DNA of 64,000 bases from the NCBI RefSeq assembly GCF_029626155.1, contig NZ_JARUBL010000001.1, positions 2,418,001 to 2,482,000 on the forward strand. Reading direction: 5' to 3'. Below the pieces are notes generated by a model. That model did not search any database, was not told where the DNA came from, and saw nothing but the letters and a program-made list of their open reading frames with translations. Both the position numbers and the translations under genes were made by a program. The stretch is from Solwaraspora sp. WMMD1047 (lineage in GTDB: Bacteria; Actinomycetota; Actinomycetes; Mycobacteriales; Micromonosporaceae). Positions 53,037 through 60,809 of the stretch are shown here, piece after piece (the first letter of the stretch is position 1; every line of letters starts with the position of its first letter).

Positions 53037-55316
53037 ATGTTCGACCTCCTGGCGCGCCTGATCACCCGGTGGCCACGGTTGATCCTGCTGATCTCGTTGG
53101 CGGTGATCGGCTTCGGCATCGTGTACGGCGGCACCGTCGCGAGCCAACTCAAGACCGGCGGCTACACCGGTCCGAACGCCGAGTCGATGCTCGCCCGCGA
53201 CGCCCTGAACGCCGAGTTCCCGACCAGCCGCCCCAACGTGGTGCTGCTGGTCCGGACCCCGAACGGGGTCGACGACCCGGCGGCCGCCGCCGAGGGAGTC
53301 CGGCTGGCCGAGCGGCTGGCCGCCGAGCCGGACGTCGAGGGCGTCACCTCGTACTGGCAGACCAACCTCGCCGACCTGCGCAGCCGCGACGGCACGACCG
53401 GCCTGATCGTCGGCCGGATCGCCGGCGACGAACGGACCACCGAGACCCGGATGCTCACCCTCGGGCCCGAGTACCGGGGCGAGCACGGTCCGGTGAGCGT
53501 GACGATCGGCGGCCCGGCAGCGGTCAACTCCCAACTGGAGACGACCGCGAAGAAGGACATCGAACGGGCCGAGTTCATCGGCATCCCGATCATCGCGTTC
53601 GTCCTGATGATCGTCTTCCGGGGCTTCATCGCGTCCTTCCTGCCGCTGATCGTCGGCATCGTCGGCATCATCGGCACCTACGCCTCGCTGCGCGGGATCT
53701 CGGAGTTCACGAACGTCTCGATCTTCGCCCTCAACCTCGCCACCGGTCTCGGCCTCGGTCTGGCGGTGGACTACGCGTTGTTCATCGTCCGACGACATCG
53801 GGAGGAGATGCGCCGGGGGGCGGACGTGCCCACCGCCATCCGCATCACCCTGAACACGGCCGGCCGTACCGTCGCCTTCTCGGCCCTGACCGTGGTCGTC
53901 TCGATGTCGGCGATGCTGCTCTTCCCGATGTACTTCCTGCGATCCTTCGCGTACGCCGGCATCTCCGTGGTCATCCTGGCGGCGCTCTCGGCGATCATTC
54001 CGCTCTCCGCGGCGCTCGTCGCCCTCGGCCGGCACCTGGACGCCTGGAACTTCACGGTGATCTTCGCGAAGATGGCGGGCCGCAAGCCCCGCCCGTACGG
54101 GCCGGAGACCGGCAGCCCCGGTTGGCGGCGGCTCGCCGAGACGGTCATCAAGCGGCCGGTGCTCTTCGCGCTCGGCGCCACCTCGCTGCTGCTCCTGCTG
54201 GCCACCCCGTTCCTGGGCATCAAGTTCGGCATCCCCGACGACCGGTCGCTGCCGGCCAGCTTCGAGGCGCACCAGGCCCAGCGCGAGCTGCGGGAGAACT
54301 TCGAGACCCGGCCGACCTCGACGGTCGACATCTTCCTCGACGACATCGACCCGGCCGGCCAGCAGGCGGCGATCGGCAGCTACGCGCAGCAGATCTCCAC
54401 TCTGGACAACGTCGGCCGGGTGATCAGCTCGGCGGGCGTCTACGCCGACGGCAACCAGCTGGTGCCGCCGAACCCGATGCTGGACCGGTACGCCAGCACC
54501 GACGCCACCTTCCTCTCCGTCTCCACCGAGGAGGAGGAGATCTCCGAGGCGGGCAAGACGCTGGTCCGCGACATCCGGGCGCTGGACCCGCCCGTGGCGG
54601 CGCTGGTCGGCGGCGCGTCGGCCGAGTTGGTCGACACGCAGGAGGAGATGACCGCGAAGTTCCCGTGGGCGATCGGCTGGATCGCGGTCAGCACCTTCGT
54701 GCTGCTGTTCCTGCTCTCCGGCAGCATCCTGGTGCCGATCAAGGCGCTGGTCATGAACATGCTCAGCCTCTCCGCCACCTTCGGTGTGCTGGTCTGGATC
54801 TTCCAGGACGGCAACCTCTCCGGCGTGCTCGACTTCCAGACCACCGGCTGGATCTCGGTGCAGCTGCTGGTCCTGCTCTTCTGCGTCGCCTTCGGCGTCT
54901 CGATGGACTACGAGGTGTTCCTGCTGTCCCGCATCAAGGAGGAGTACAACCGGACCAGGGACAACAAACGGGCGGTGGTGTTCGGGATCGAACGCACGGG
55001 CGGCCTGGTCACCGCGGCGGCATTCATCACCGCGATCGTCTTCATCGTGATGGGCACCTCGAACGTGACCCACATCAAGATGTTCGGCATCGGCCTGGCG
55101 CTGGCGATCCTGATGGACGCCATCGTGGTCCGGACCATTCTCGTGCCGGCATTCATGCGGCTCGCCGGCAACGCGAACTGGTGGGCCCCCCGCCCATTGC
55201 GGTGGGTGCACGACAGATTCGGTCTGAAGGAAGGCGACGAGACGTATCATCCCGCCCCCACCGCGGATGTTCCCGAGGAGGTACGGATCGCGGATCCCGT
55301 CGACGCCCGGCGCTGA
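53037..55316 (+). CDS. MMPL/RND-family exporter
   Basis: 759 aa with twelve predicted membrane segments in two homologous halves, each with a first helix, a large external loop (for example GLIVGRIAGDERTTETRML) and five clustered helices. Family motifs include GLGLGLAVDYALFIVRRHREEM in the first half and FGVSMDYEVFLLSRIKEEY in the second, carrying the Asp-Tyr pairs of the proton relay. MMPL proteins export lipids and polyketides and are frequent in enediyne and other polyketide clusters. AAGGGAG precedes the start; TTG at 53034 is adjacent to the ATG at 53037. Confidence 0.93.
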   Translation: MFDLLARLITRWPRLILLISLAVIGFGIVYGGTVASQLKTGGYTGPNAESMLARDALNAEFPTSRPNVVLLVRTPNGVDDPAAAAEGVRLAERLAAEPDVEGVTSYWQTNLADLRSRDGTTGLIVGRIAGDERTTETRMLTLGPEYRGEHGPVSVTIGGPAAVNSQLETTAKKDIERAEFIGIPIIAFVLMIVFRGFIASFLPLIVGIVGIIGTYASLRGISEFTNVSIFALNLATGLGLGLAVDYALFIVRRHREEMRRGADVPTAIRITLNTAGRTVAFSALTVVVSMSAMLLFPMYFLRSFAYAGISVVILAALSAIIPLSAALVALGRHLDAWNFTVIFAKMAGRKPRPYGPETGSPGWRRLAETVIKRPVLFALGATSLLLLLATPFLGIKFGIPDDRSLPASFEAHQAQRELRENFETRPTSTVDIFLDDIDPAGQQAAIGSYAQQISTLDNVGRVISSAGVYADGNQLVPPNPMLDRYASTDATFLSVSTEEEEISEAGKTLVRDIRALDPPVAALVGGASAELVDTQEEMTAKFPWAIGWIAVSTFVLLFLLSGSILVPIKALVMNMLSLSATFGVLVWIFQDGNLSGVLDFQTTGWISVQLLVLLFCVAFGVSMDYEVFLLSRIKEEYNRTRDNKRAVVFGIERTGGLVTAAAFITAIVFIVMGTSNVTHIKMFGIGLALAILMDAIVVRTILVPAFMRLAGNANWWAPRPLRWVHDRFGLKEGDETYHPAPTADVPEEVRIADPVDARR

Positions 55317-55344
55317 CGGCACCATAGTCCTTACCGTGCCCCCG

Positions 55345-55385
55345 CGCTTACGCCGGTCCGCCTCCCACGCGGGCCGGCGTAAGCG
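55345..55385 (+). terminator. Terminator hairpin after the MMPL gene
   Basis: Perfect 12-bp arms CGCTTACGCCGG (55345-55356) and CCGGCGTAAGCG (55374-55385), 28 bp after the stop codon. Confidence 0.75.
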
Positions 55386-55410
55386 TGTTCCGACATCCGC
55401 CGGCGCGACT

Positions 55411-55427
55411 GCGCATTCTGGAAGAAG
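55411..55427 (+). promoter_or_regulatory. Shared 17-nt motif, divergent copy 4 (upstream of DUF1702 paralog B)
   Basis: GCGCATTCTGGAAGAAG, the weakest of the five copies (matches copy 3 at 13 of 17 positions), 86 bp before the start at 55514. TAGAAC lies 17 bp downstream. Confidence 0.4.
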
Positions 55428-55513
55428 TGTCGTCGCGGTTTCCGTAGAACGATGGGACCGACGCCGGTGAACGGCCGGTGCGAGCCCTGCGTCGACGCAC
55501 GTCCGGAGGTATG

Positions 55514-56512
55514 ATGCCGAGCACAATTGGCGCACTGCGCAGGCGGATATTCACGCCGTCCCTGACCGAGGTGACGTTCGCCGGGCGAGGCTTTCCGGTG
55601 CAGCCGTCACCGGCCATCGAACAGCTGGAGGCGATTCCCCAGGCCGTGATCATCGGCTTCGAGTGGGCGATCGACGTGCGGGACCAGTGGGAGATCGAGC
55701 GCCGGCTCGACCTGGTGGAGCCGGCGCTGCGCGGGTTCGCGTACGAGGGCGCCACGATGGCGTTCACGATCCTCGACGCCCTCCCGGGCGGCGGCCGCGA
55801 CCGGACCCGGGCGCTGCTGCTCGGACCGGGACGCCCGCACATCTTCCTCACCTTCATCGGCATCGGGTTCGCGATGTCCCGGCTGCCCAGACCGCTGTGG
55901 TCCAAGGTGGTGCCGGACCTGACCGGGGCGCCGTACTACCCGACGCTGAGCTGGCTGGCCGTGGACGGCTACGGGTTCGACCGGGCCTACTTCGACACCC
56001 GGCGCTGGGTCGACGAGCAGCGGGTGCCGGCCGCGTATCCCTGGGACGGCTCCCCGGACTACTACCTGCGCGCCATCGACCAGGGCATCGGCCGGGCGTT
56101 GTGGTTCATCCACGGTGCCCGGCCGGAGCCGGCCGCGGCCGCGGTTCGACGGTTCGCGTCCCACCGCCGGGCGGACCTGTGGAGCGGGGTCGGGCTGGCG
56201 GCGACCTTCGCCGGCGGCACCGACGCCGCCGGCTTCGACCAGCTGCGCCGGGAGGCGGTCGAGGCGGACGCGTTGGCGGCTCTCGCCCAGGGTGCGGTCT
56301 TCGCCGCCAAGGCGCGGACGCTGGCCGGCCACACCCCGGGGCACACCGAGCTCGCGGTCGGCCGGTTGGCCGGACTCTCCGTCGACGCCGCCACCATGCT
56401 CGCCGACACCTCCGCTGACGGCCACCCCGGTTCCACCACCGAACCCGGGTACGAGATCTGGCGCCGACGGGTGCAGCAGCACTTCCGCACAGCCGTCGAT
56501 CTGGGTGCTTGA
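55514..56512 (+). CDS. DUF1702 (UnbL-like) enediyne-cluster protein, paralog B
   Basis: 332 aa: STIGALRRRIFTPSLTEVTF at the N-terminus, LRGFAYEGATMAFTILDAL, HIFLTFIGIGFAMSRLPR, DGYGFDRAYFDTRRWVDEQR and AIDQGIGRALWFIHGA. It aligns end to end with paralogs A and C. The start is the ATG at 55514, five bases after GGAGG; the alternative ATG at 55511 is too close to that site. Single-gene transcription unit flanked by the MMPL terminator and a 312-bp gap. Confidence 0.88.
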   Translation: MPSTIGALRRRIFTPSLTEVTFAGRGFPVQPSPAIEQLEAIPQAVIIGFEWAIDVRDQWEIERRLDLVEPALRGFAYEGATMAFTILDALPGGGRDRTRALLLGPGRPHIFLTFIGIGFAMSRLPRPLWSKVVPDLTGAPYYPTLSWLAVDGYGFDRAYFDTRRWVDEQRVPAAYPWDGSPDYYLRAIDQGIGRALWFIHGARPEPAAAAVRRFASHRRADLWSGVGLAATFAGGTDAAGFDQLRREAVEADALAALAQGAVFAAKARTLAGHTPGHTELAVGRLAGLSVDAATMLADTSADGHPGSTTEPGYEIWRRRVQQHFRTAVDLGA

Positions 56513-56567
56513 CCGGCATTCCCCAGGCACCGTTGTTGCCGGTTTGTGAACAGCCCCAGGAATCGAC

Positions 56568-56582
56568 CAATGATGATCATTG
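56568..56582. promoter_or_regulatory. Palindrome CAATGATGATCATTG upstream of the enediyne operon
   Basis: Perfect dyad with 7-bp arms around a central G, about 55 bp before the shared motif. Candidate binding site for a cluster regulator. Confidence 0.5.
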
Positions 56583-56635
56583 AAAGATTCCAGAATTACT
56601 GTCAGTGAGTGTCGGCCAGTCGACTCTTTCCAGGT

Positions 56636-56652
56636 GAGCAACATCGAAGAAG
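56636..56652 (+). promoter_or_regulatory. Shared 17-nt motif, copy 5 (upstream of the enediyne PKS operon)
   Basis: GAGCAACATCGAAGAAG, 172 bp before the start at 56825. It matches copy 2 at 15 of 17 positions, but no clear -10 lies about 20 bp downstream. Confidence 0.6.
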
Positions 56653-56824
56653 ACGCGCTACTGGCTTCCCTGCGACGATCGTTGTGCGGGGGCGCCCTGA
56701 CCGATCTGGGAGGAGCGCGACGGGGATCAAGCGGTGTTCCGCGATGACACGCGGATTCACCTGCTCGCGGGAATTGGCGGCCTCGCGAGTTCAGTCAGCC
56801 AGTCTATTCAGCTGGGGGAGTGCG

Positions 56825-57799
56825 ATGGCCGGTGCGCTGAGAACCCTGAGGCGCAGAATCTTGACCCCGAATCTGTCCGAGACACAGGTTGAACGTCGGG
56901 GTTTCCACGTGAAGGATGCGGCGAGCCGGGACCTCCTGGAAACGGTGGGTCGTACCTTCCTGACAGGTTATGCGTACGCTGCGGAAGCACGCTCGCCCGC
57001 CGAGGCCGAATTGCGCCTGGAGACAATTCCGGCACAGTTTCGCGGCTTCGCCTACGAGGGTGCGACCATGAGCTTCGCGATCCTCGACTCGCTGGGCTTC
57101 GGCCGCGGCCGCAACGTCAGCCGGTTCGTCGCCGGGCGGGCGGGCGCACACATCTACATGGCCCAGATCGGCATCGGCTGGGCGATGGCCCGACTGCCCA
57201 GGTTCCGCTGGTCGAAGATCACCGGAACCGATCCGCTGCTGCGCTGGCTGGTGCTGGACGGATTCGGGTTCCACCAGGCGTACTTCCACACCGCCCGGTA
57301 CGTGACCGAGCAGTACCAGGACCCCCGGTTCCCCTGGCCGGCGGACGGCCCCCGGTGGTACGCCAACCGCGCCATCGACCAGGGCATCGGTCGGGCGATG
57401 TGGTTCGTCGGCGGCACCGACCCGGACCGGGTCGCCACGATGATCGACAAGTTTCCGGAGTCCCGGCAGTCCGACCTGTACAGCGGGGCGGGCCTCGCGG
57501 CGACCTACGCCGGTGGCGTGGACGCCGACGAACTGCGGATGTTCGGCAAACGCGCGGGCGACCACCGCCCGGTGGTGGCACAGGCGTGCGCCTTCGCGGC
57601 CAAGACCCGGCTGCTGGCCGGCTTGGAGGTTCCACACACCTCCGTCGCGACGGAGGTGTTCTGCGGCATGACGCCCGCGGAAGCGGCGGCGGTGACCGAC
57701 CGGACCCGGCCGACCGGCCCGGTCCGCGGGCACCTGCCCGCCTACGAGGTGTGGCGGCAGCGGATCGCCGACGAGTTCGTATCACTTGGGAGGTGCTAA
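56825..57799 (+). CDS. unbL: Enediyne biosynthesis protein UnbL (DUF1702), paralog C
   Basis: 324 aa: GALRTLRRRILTPNLSETQV, FRGFAYEGATMSFAILDSL, AHIYMAQIGIGWAMARLPR, LDGFGFHQAYFHTARYV, AIDQGIGRAMWFVGG and GAGLAATYAGGVDADELRMF. This copy heads the cassette operon and is the likely orthologue of UnbL; the two others are paralogs. GGGGGAGTGCG precedes the ATG. Its stop shares one base with the unbV start (TAATG). Its reaction in enediyne core formation is not known. Confidence 0.9.
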   Translation: MAGALRTLRRRILTPNLSETQVERRGFHVKDAASRDLLETVGRTFLTGYAYAAEARSPAEAELRLETIPAQFRGFAYEGATMSFAILDSLGFGRGRNVSRFVAGRAGAHIYMAQIGIGWAMARLPRFRWSKITGTDPLLRWLVLDGFGFHQAYFHTARYVTEQYQDPRFPWPADGPRWYANRAIDQGIGRAMWFVGGTDPDRVATMIDKFPESRQSDLYSGAGLAATYAGGVDADELRMFGKRAGDHRPVVAQACAFAAKTRLLAGLEVPHTSVATEVFCGMTPAEAAAVTDRTRPTGPVRGHLPAYEVWRQRIADEFVSLGRC

Positions 57800-59787
57800 T
57801 GGTGTCCTCGACCCTGAGGTGGCTGAGGCGGCAGATGGCGGGGGTTCTCGCCCTCGTCCTCGTCGCGGGACTGTTCCTGGCGGCCAGGCTGCCCTCGGCC
57901 AGTGCCGAGGAGATCGACGACCTCGCGGACCGGTACAACTTCACCCCGCTGTCCATCTCGCTACCCGGCGGCTTCCCGCAGAAGACCGTGCGCGCCGTCA
58001 ACAAGGACTACAAGAACATCGAGAGCTGGATCTCGTCGGTCGGCGCGTCGATCGCGATGAACGACCTCGACGGCGACGGCCTCGCCAACGACCTCTGCCT
58101 CACCGATCCCCGGATCGACAAGGCGGTGGTCACCCCGGCACCGATGCCGGGCCAACCGCGGTACGCCGCGTTCGCGCTCGATCCGGGTACGTTGCCGATC
58201 GACCGCACCATGGCGCCGACCGGCTGTCTGCCCGGCGACTTCAACGAGGACGGCCGGATGGACCTGATGGTCTACTTCATGGGCCGGTCCCCGATCCTCT
58301 ACCTGGCCCGGCCGGACGCCACCGCGCTGACCGCCGCGAGCTACGCACCGATGGAGCTGCTCGCCAACGCCAGCTCGGGGGGCAGCTACACCGGGCCGCA
58401 GTGGCAGTCCACCGCGGTCGCCTACGCCGACTTCGACGGTGACGGGCACGACGACATCTACATCGGCAACTACTTCCCGCACGGCCCGGTGCTCGACGAC
58501 ACCGCCGACAAGGGCGTCGAGATGAACGACTCGATGTCGCACGGCATCAACGGCGGCGAGGACTACATCTTCCGGTGGACCGGCGCCACCACCGGCCCCG
58601 CGCCGACGGCGACCTACCAGCTCGCCGAGGGCGTGCTCTCCACCGAGATCTCCAAGGGCTGGGTGCTCGGCGCGGGCGCCGTCGACCTCGACGGGGACCG
58701 GCTGCCCGAGCTCTACCTGGCGCACGACTTCGGCCCGGACCGGCTGCTCTACAACCGCTCCACCCCCGGCAAGATCGAGTTTTCGCTGGTGGAGGGCGTC
58801 CGCAAGCCGCTGGTGCCGAAGTCCAAGCGGGTCGGCGCCGACTCCTTCAAGGGCATGTCGGTCGACTTCGGCGACCTCAACCGGGACGGCCTGTACGACA
58901 TGTACATCAGCAACATCACCACCTCGTTCGGCATCGAGGAGAGCCACTTCGCCTACGTGAGCACCGCGAAGGACCGGGCCGACCTGCGGCAGCGGCTGCG
59001 CGACGGGGAGGCGCCGTACCAGGACGACAGCGCCGACCTCGGGCTGGCCTGGTCGGGCTGGGGCTGGGACGTGAAGATGGCCGACTTCAACAACGGCGGC
59101 GACCTGACGGTGGCCCAGACCACCGGCTTCGTCAAGGGCAAGGTCAACCGCTGGGCCCAGCTCCAGGAGCTGGCCACGGCGAACGACGGGCTGGTCGCCA
59201 ACCCGTTCTGGTGGCCGCACGTACGCGAGGGCGACGACGTCGCCGGCGACCAGACGCTGGCCTTCTTCGTCAAGGGTGACGACGGGCGCTACGTCGACCT
59301 GGCCGGCCCGCTCGGGCTGGCGGTGCCGGTGCCGACCCGGGGGATCGCCACCGGCGACGCCGACGGCGACGGCCGGCTGGACTTCGCGGTCGCCCGGCAG
59401 TGGGAGGCCCCGGTCTTCTACCACAACGACAGTCCGTCCCAGGGCTCGTTCCTGGGGCTGCGGATGACCCACGAGACGGCGCCCGCCGTCGCCGGCTCGG
59501 TGCCGGCCGCCGGCACCCTACCGGCCGCCGGCTCGCCCGTGGTGGGCGCGCAGGTGACGGTCAAGACCGCCGACGGGCGCACGCTCATCGGCCAGGTGGA
59601 CGGCGGCAGCGGACACGCCGGCAAGCGCAGCTCCGAGGTGCACATCGGGCTCGGAGCCGGGGTTTCCGGACCGCTGGACGTGCACATCGAGTGGCGCGAC
59701 CGGACCGGTCAGGCCCGCGAACAGGATCTGCAACTGACCCCGGGCTGGCACTCGCTGCGGCTCGGCTCCCAGGTGACGGAGGGATGA
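57799..59787 (+). CDS. unbV: Enediyne biosynthesis protein UnbV (FG-GAP/ASPIC)
   Basis: 662 aa, predicted exported: positively charged start, hydrophobic stretch, cleavage near PSASA-EE. The body is a beta-propeller of FG-GAP/VCBS repeats with Ca-binding loops (DLDGDGLAND, DFNEDGRMDL, DFDGDGHDDI, DLDGDRLPEL, DLNRDGLYDM, DADGDGRLDF). The C-terminal ASPIC/UnbV domain (about residues 570-650) contains VVGAQVTVKTADGRTLIGQV and EVHIGLGAGVSGPLDVHIEW. It is one of the conserved enediyne cassette proteins; role unknown. GGGAGGTGCTA precedes the ATG; overlaps unbU by 4 bp. Confidence 0.93.
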   Translation: MVSSTLRWLRRQMAGVLALVLVAGLFLAARLPSASAEEIDDLADRYNFTPLSISLPGGFPQKTVRAVNKDYKNIESWISSVGASIAMNDLDGDGLANDLCLTDPRIDKAVVTPAPMPGQPRYAAFALDPGTLPIDRTMAPTGCLPGDFNEDGRMDLMVYFMGRSPILYLARPDATALTAASYAPMELLANASSGGSYTGPQWQSTAVAYADFDGDGHDDIYIGNYFPHGPVLDDTADKGVEMNDSMSHGINGGEDYIFRWTGATTGPAPTATYQLAEGVLSTEISKGWVLGAGAVDLDGDRLPELYLAHDFGPDRLLYNRSTPGKIEFSLVEGVRKPLVPKSKRVGADSFKGMSVDFGDLNRDGLYDMYISNITTSFGIEESHFAYVSTAKDRADLRQRLRDGEAPYQDDSADLGLAWSGWGWDVKMADFNNGGDLTVAQTTGFVKGKVNRWAQLQELATANDGLVANPFWWPHVREGDDVAGDQTLAFFVKGDDGRYVDLAGPLGLAVPVPTRGIATGDADGDGRLDFAVARQWEAPVFYHNDSPSQGSFLGLRMTHETAPAVAGSVPAAGTLPAAGSPVVGAQVTVKTADGRTLIGQVDGGSGHAGKRSSEVHIGLGAGVSGPLDVHIEWRDRTGQAREQDLQLTPGWHSLRLGSQVTEG

Positions 59788-60809
59788 CGGACGTGGCTGA
59801 CACGAAGACAACAACGGCGACCAAGGGTTCGAACCAGGCGCCGCGCGACCCGAAGGTGATCAAGGCACTCCGCAACTTCGCCATCTCGATGACGGTCTTC
59901 AACATCCTCGGCTACACCTGGCTCGGGTTCGAGCAGGCGTGGACCTGGCCGCTCATCGCGCTGGCCACCGGTTACACCACGGAGATCGTGCTGGAGATCG
60001 TCGGTGCCCGGGGCGAGGGGCGGGCCCCCCGCTTCCTCGGCGGCGGCGTACGCGGCGTGGTGGAGTTCCTCTACCCGGCACACATCACCAGCCTCGCGGT
60101 GAACCTGCTGCTCTACGTCAACGACCAGGCCCTGGTGATGATGTTCGGGGTGGTGGTCGCGATCAGCGGCAAGTGGCTGTTCCGGGCGCCGGTGCGCGGC
60201 CGACTGCGGCACTTCATGAACCCCTCCAACTTCGGCATCATGATCGTGCTGGTGCTCTTCCCATGGGCGAGCGTCGCGCCGCCGTACCACTTCACCGAGA
60301 ACGTTTCCGGGATCATCGACTGGATCGTCCCGGCCGTCATCATCACCTTCGGCACGATGCTGAACGCCAAGCTCACCGGCCGGATGTGGCTGATCGCCGG
60401 CTGGCTGAGCGTCTTCGCGCTCCAGTCGATCGTCCGCGGGCTGTTCCTCGAAACCTCCATCCCGGCGGCGCTGAGCACCATGACCGGGGTGGCGTTCGTG
60501 CTCTTCACCAACTACATGATCACCGACCCCGGGACCAGCCCGTCCCGGCCGCTCTCGCAGGTCGCCTTCGGTGGCGGCGTGGCCCTGGTCTACGGGGTCC
60601 TCACCGGCGCGAGCATCGTCTACGGGCTCTTCTTCGCCACCGCGATCGTCTGCGCGATCCGGGGCGGCTTCCTCTGGTCGCTGCACATCGCCAACAAGGC
60701 GCGCGAGCAGCGCGAGGCCGAGCAGCGGATACCCGACGGCGTCAGCCAGCCGGTCATCTCGCCCAACGGCCACAACCAACCTGTCGGAAAGGAGGTGGTC
60801 CCGGCATGA
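59784..60809 (+). CDS. unbU: Enediyne biosynthesis protein UnbU (NQR2/RnfD-like membrane protein)
   Basis: 341 aa with eight to nine membrane segments. The RnfD/NqrB-like core is seen in LRHFMNPSNFGIMIVLVLFP, GTMLNAKLTGRMWLIAGWL and TNYMITDPGTSPSRPLSQVA, the last resembling the flavin-attachment region of RnfD proteins. This suggests electron transfer across or within the membrane for warhead formation; unproven. ATG at 59784 overlaps unbV, and the stop overlaps the PKS start (ATGA), so the three are translationally coupled. Confidence 0.93.
   Translation: MTDVADTKTTTATKGSNQAPRDPKVIKALRNFAISMTVFNILGYTWLGFEQAWTWPLIALATGYTTEIVLEIVGARGEGRAPRFLGGGVRGVVEFLYPAHITSLAVNLLLYVNDQALVMMFGVVVAISGKWLFRAPVRGRLRHFMNPSNFGIMIVLVLFPWASVAPPYHFTENVSGIIDWIVPAVIITFGTMLNAKLTGRMWLIAGWLSVFALQSIVRGLFLETSIPAALSTMTGVAFVLFTNYMITDPGTSPSRPLSQVAFGGGVALVYGVLTGASIVYGLFFATAIVCAIRGGFLWSLHIANKAREQREAEQRIPDGVSQPVISPNGHNQPVGKEVVPA

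Larger units (their letters stand above)
56513..56824. other. 312-bp promoter region of the unbL-unbV-unbU-pksE operon
   Basis: No gene seen. It contains a perfect 15-bp palindrome CAATGAT-G-ATCATTG (56568-56582), which is AT-rich for this genome, and a copy of the shared motif at 56636-56652. Further downstream sequence is of mixed composition up to the GGGGGAG ribosome site before 56825. Confidence 0.65.

Noticed and set aside
59825-59840. GGTTCGAACC tRNA-like string
   Set aside because: It is coding sequence of unbU (Gly-Ser-Asn-Gln) with no cloverleaf.
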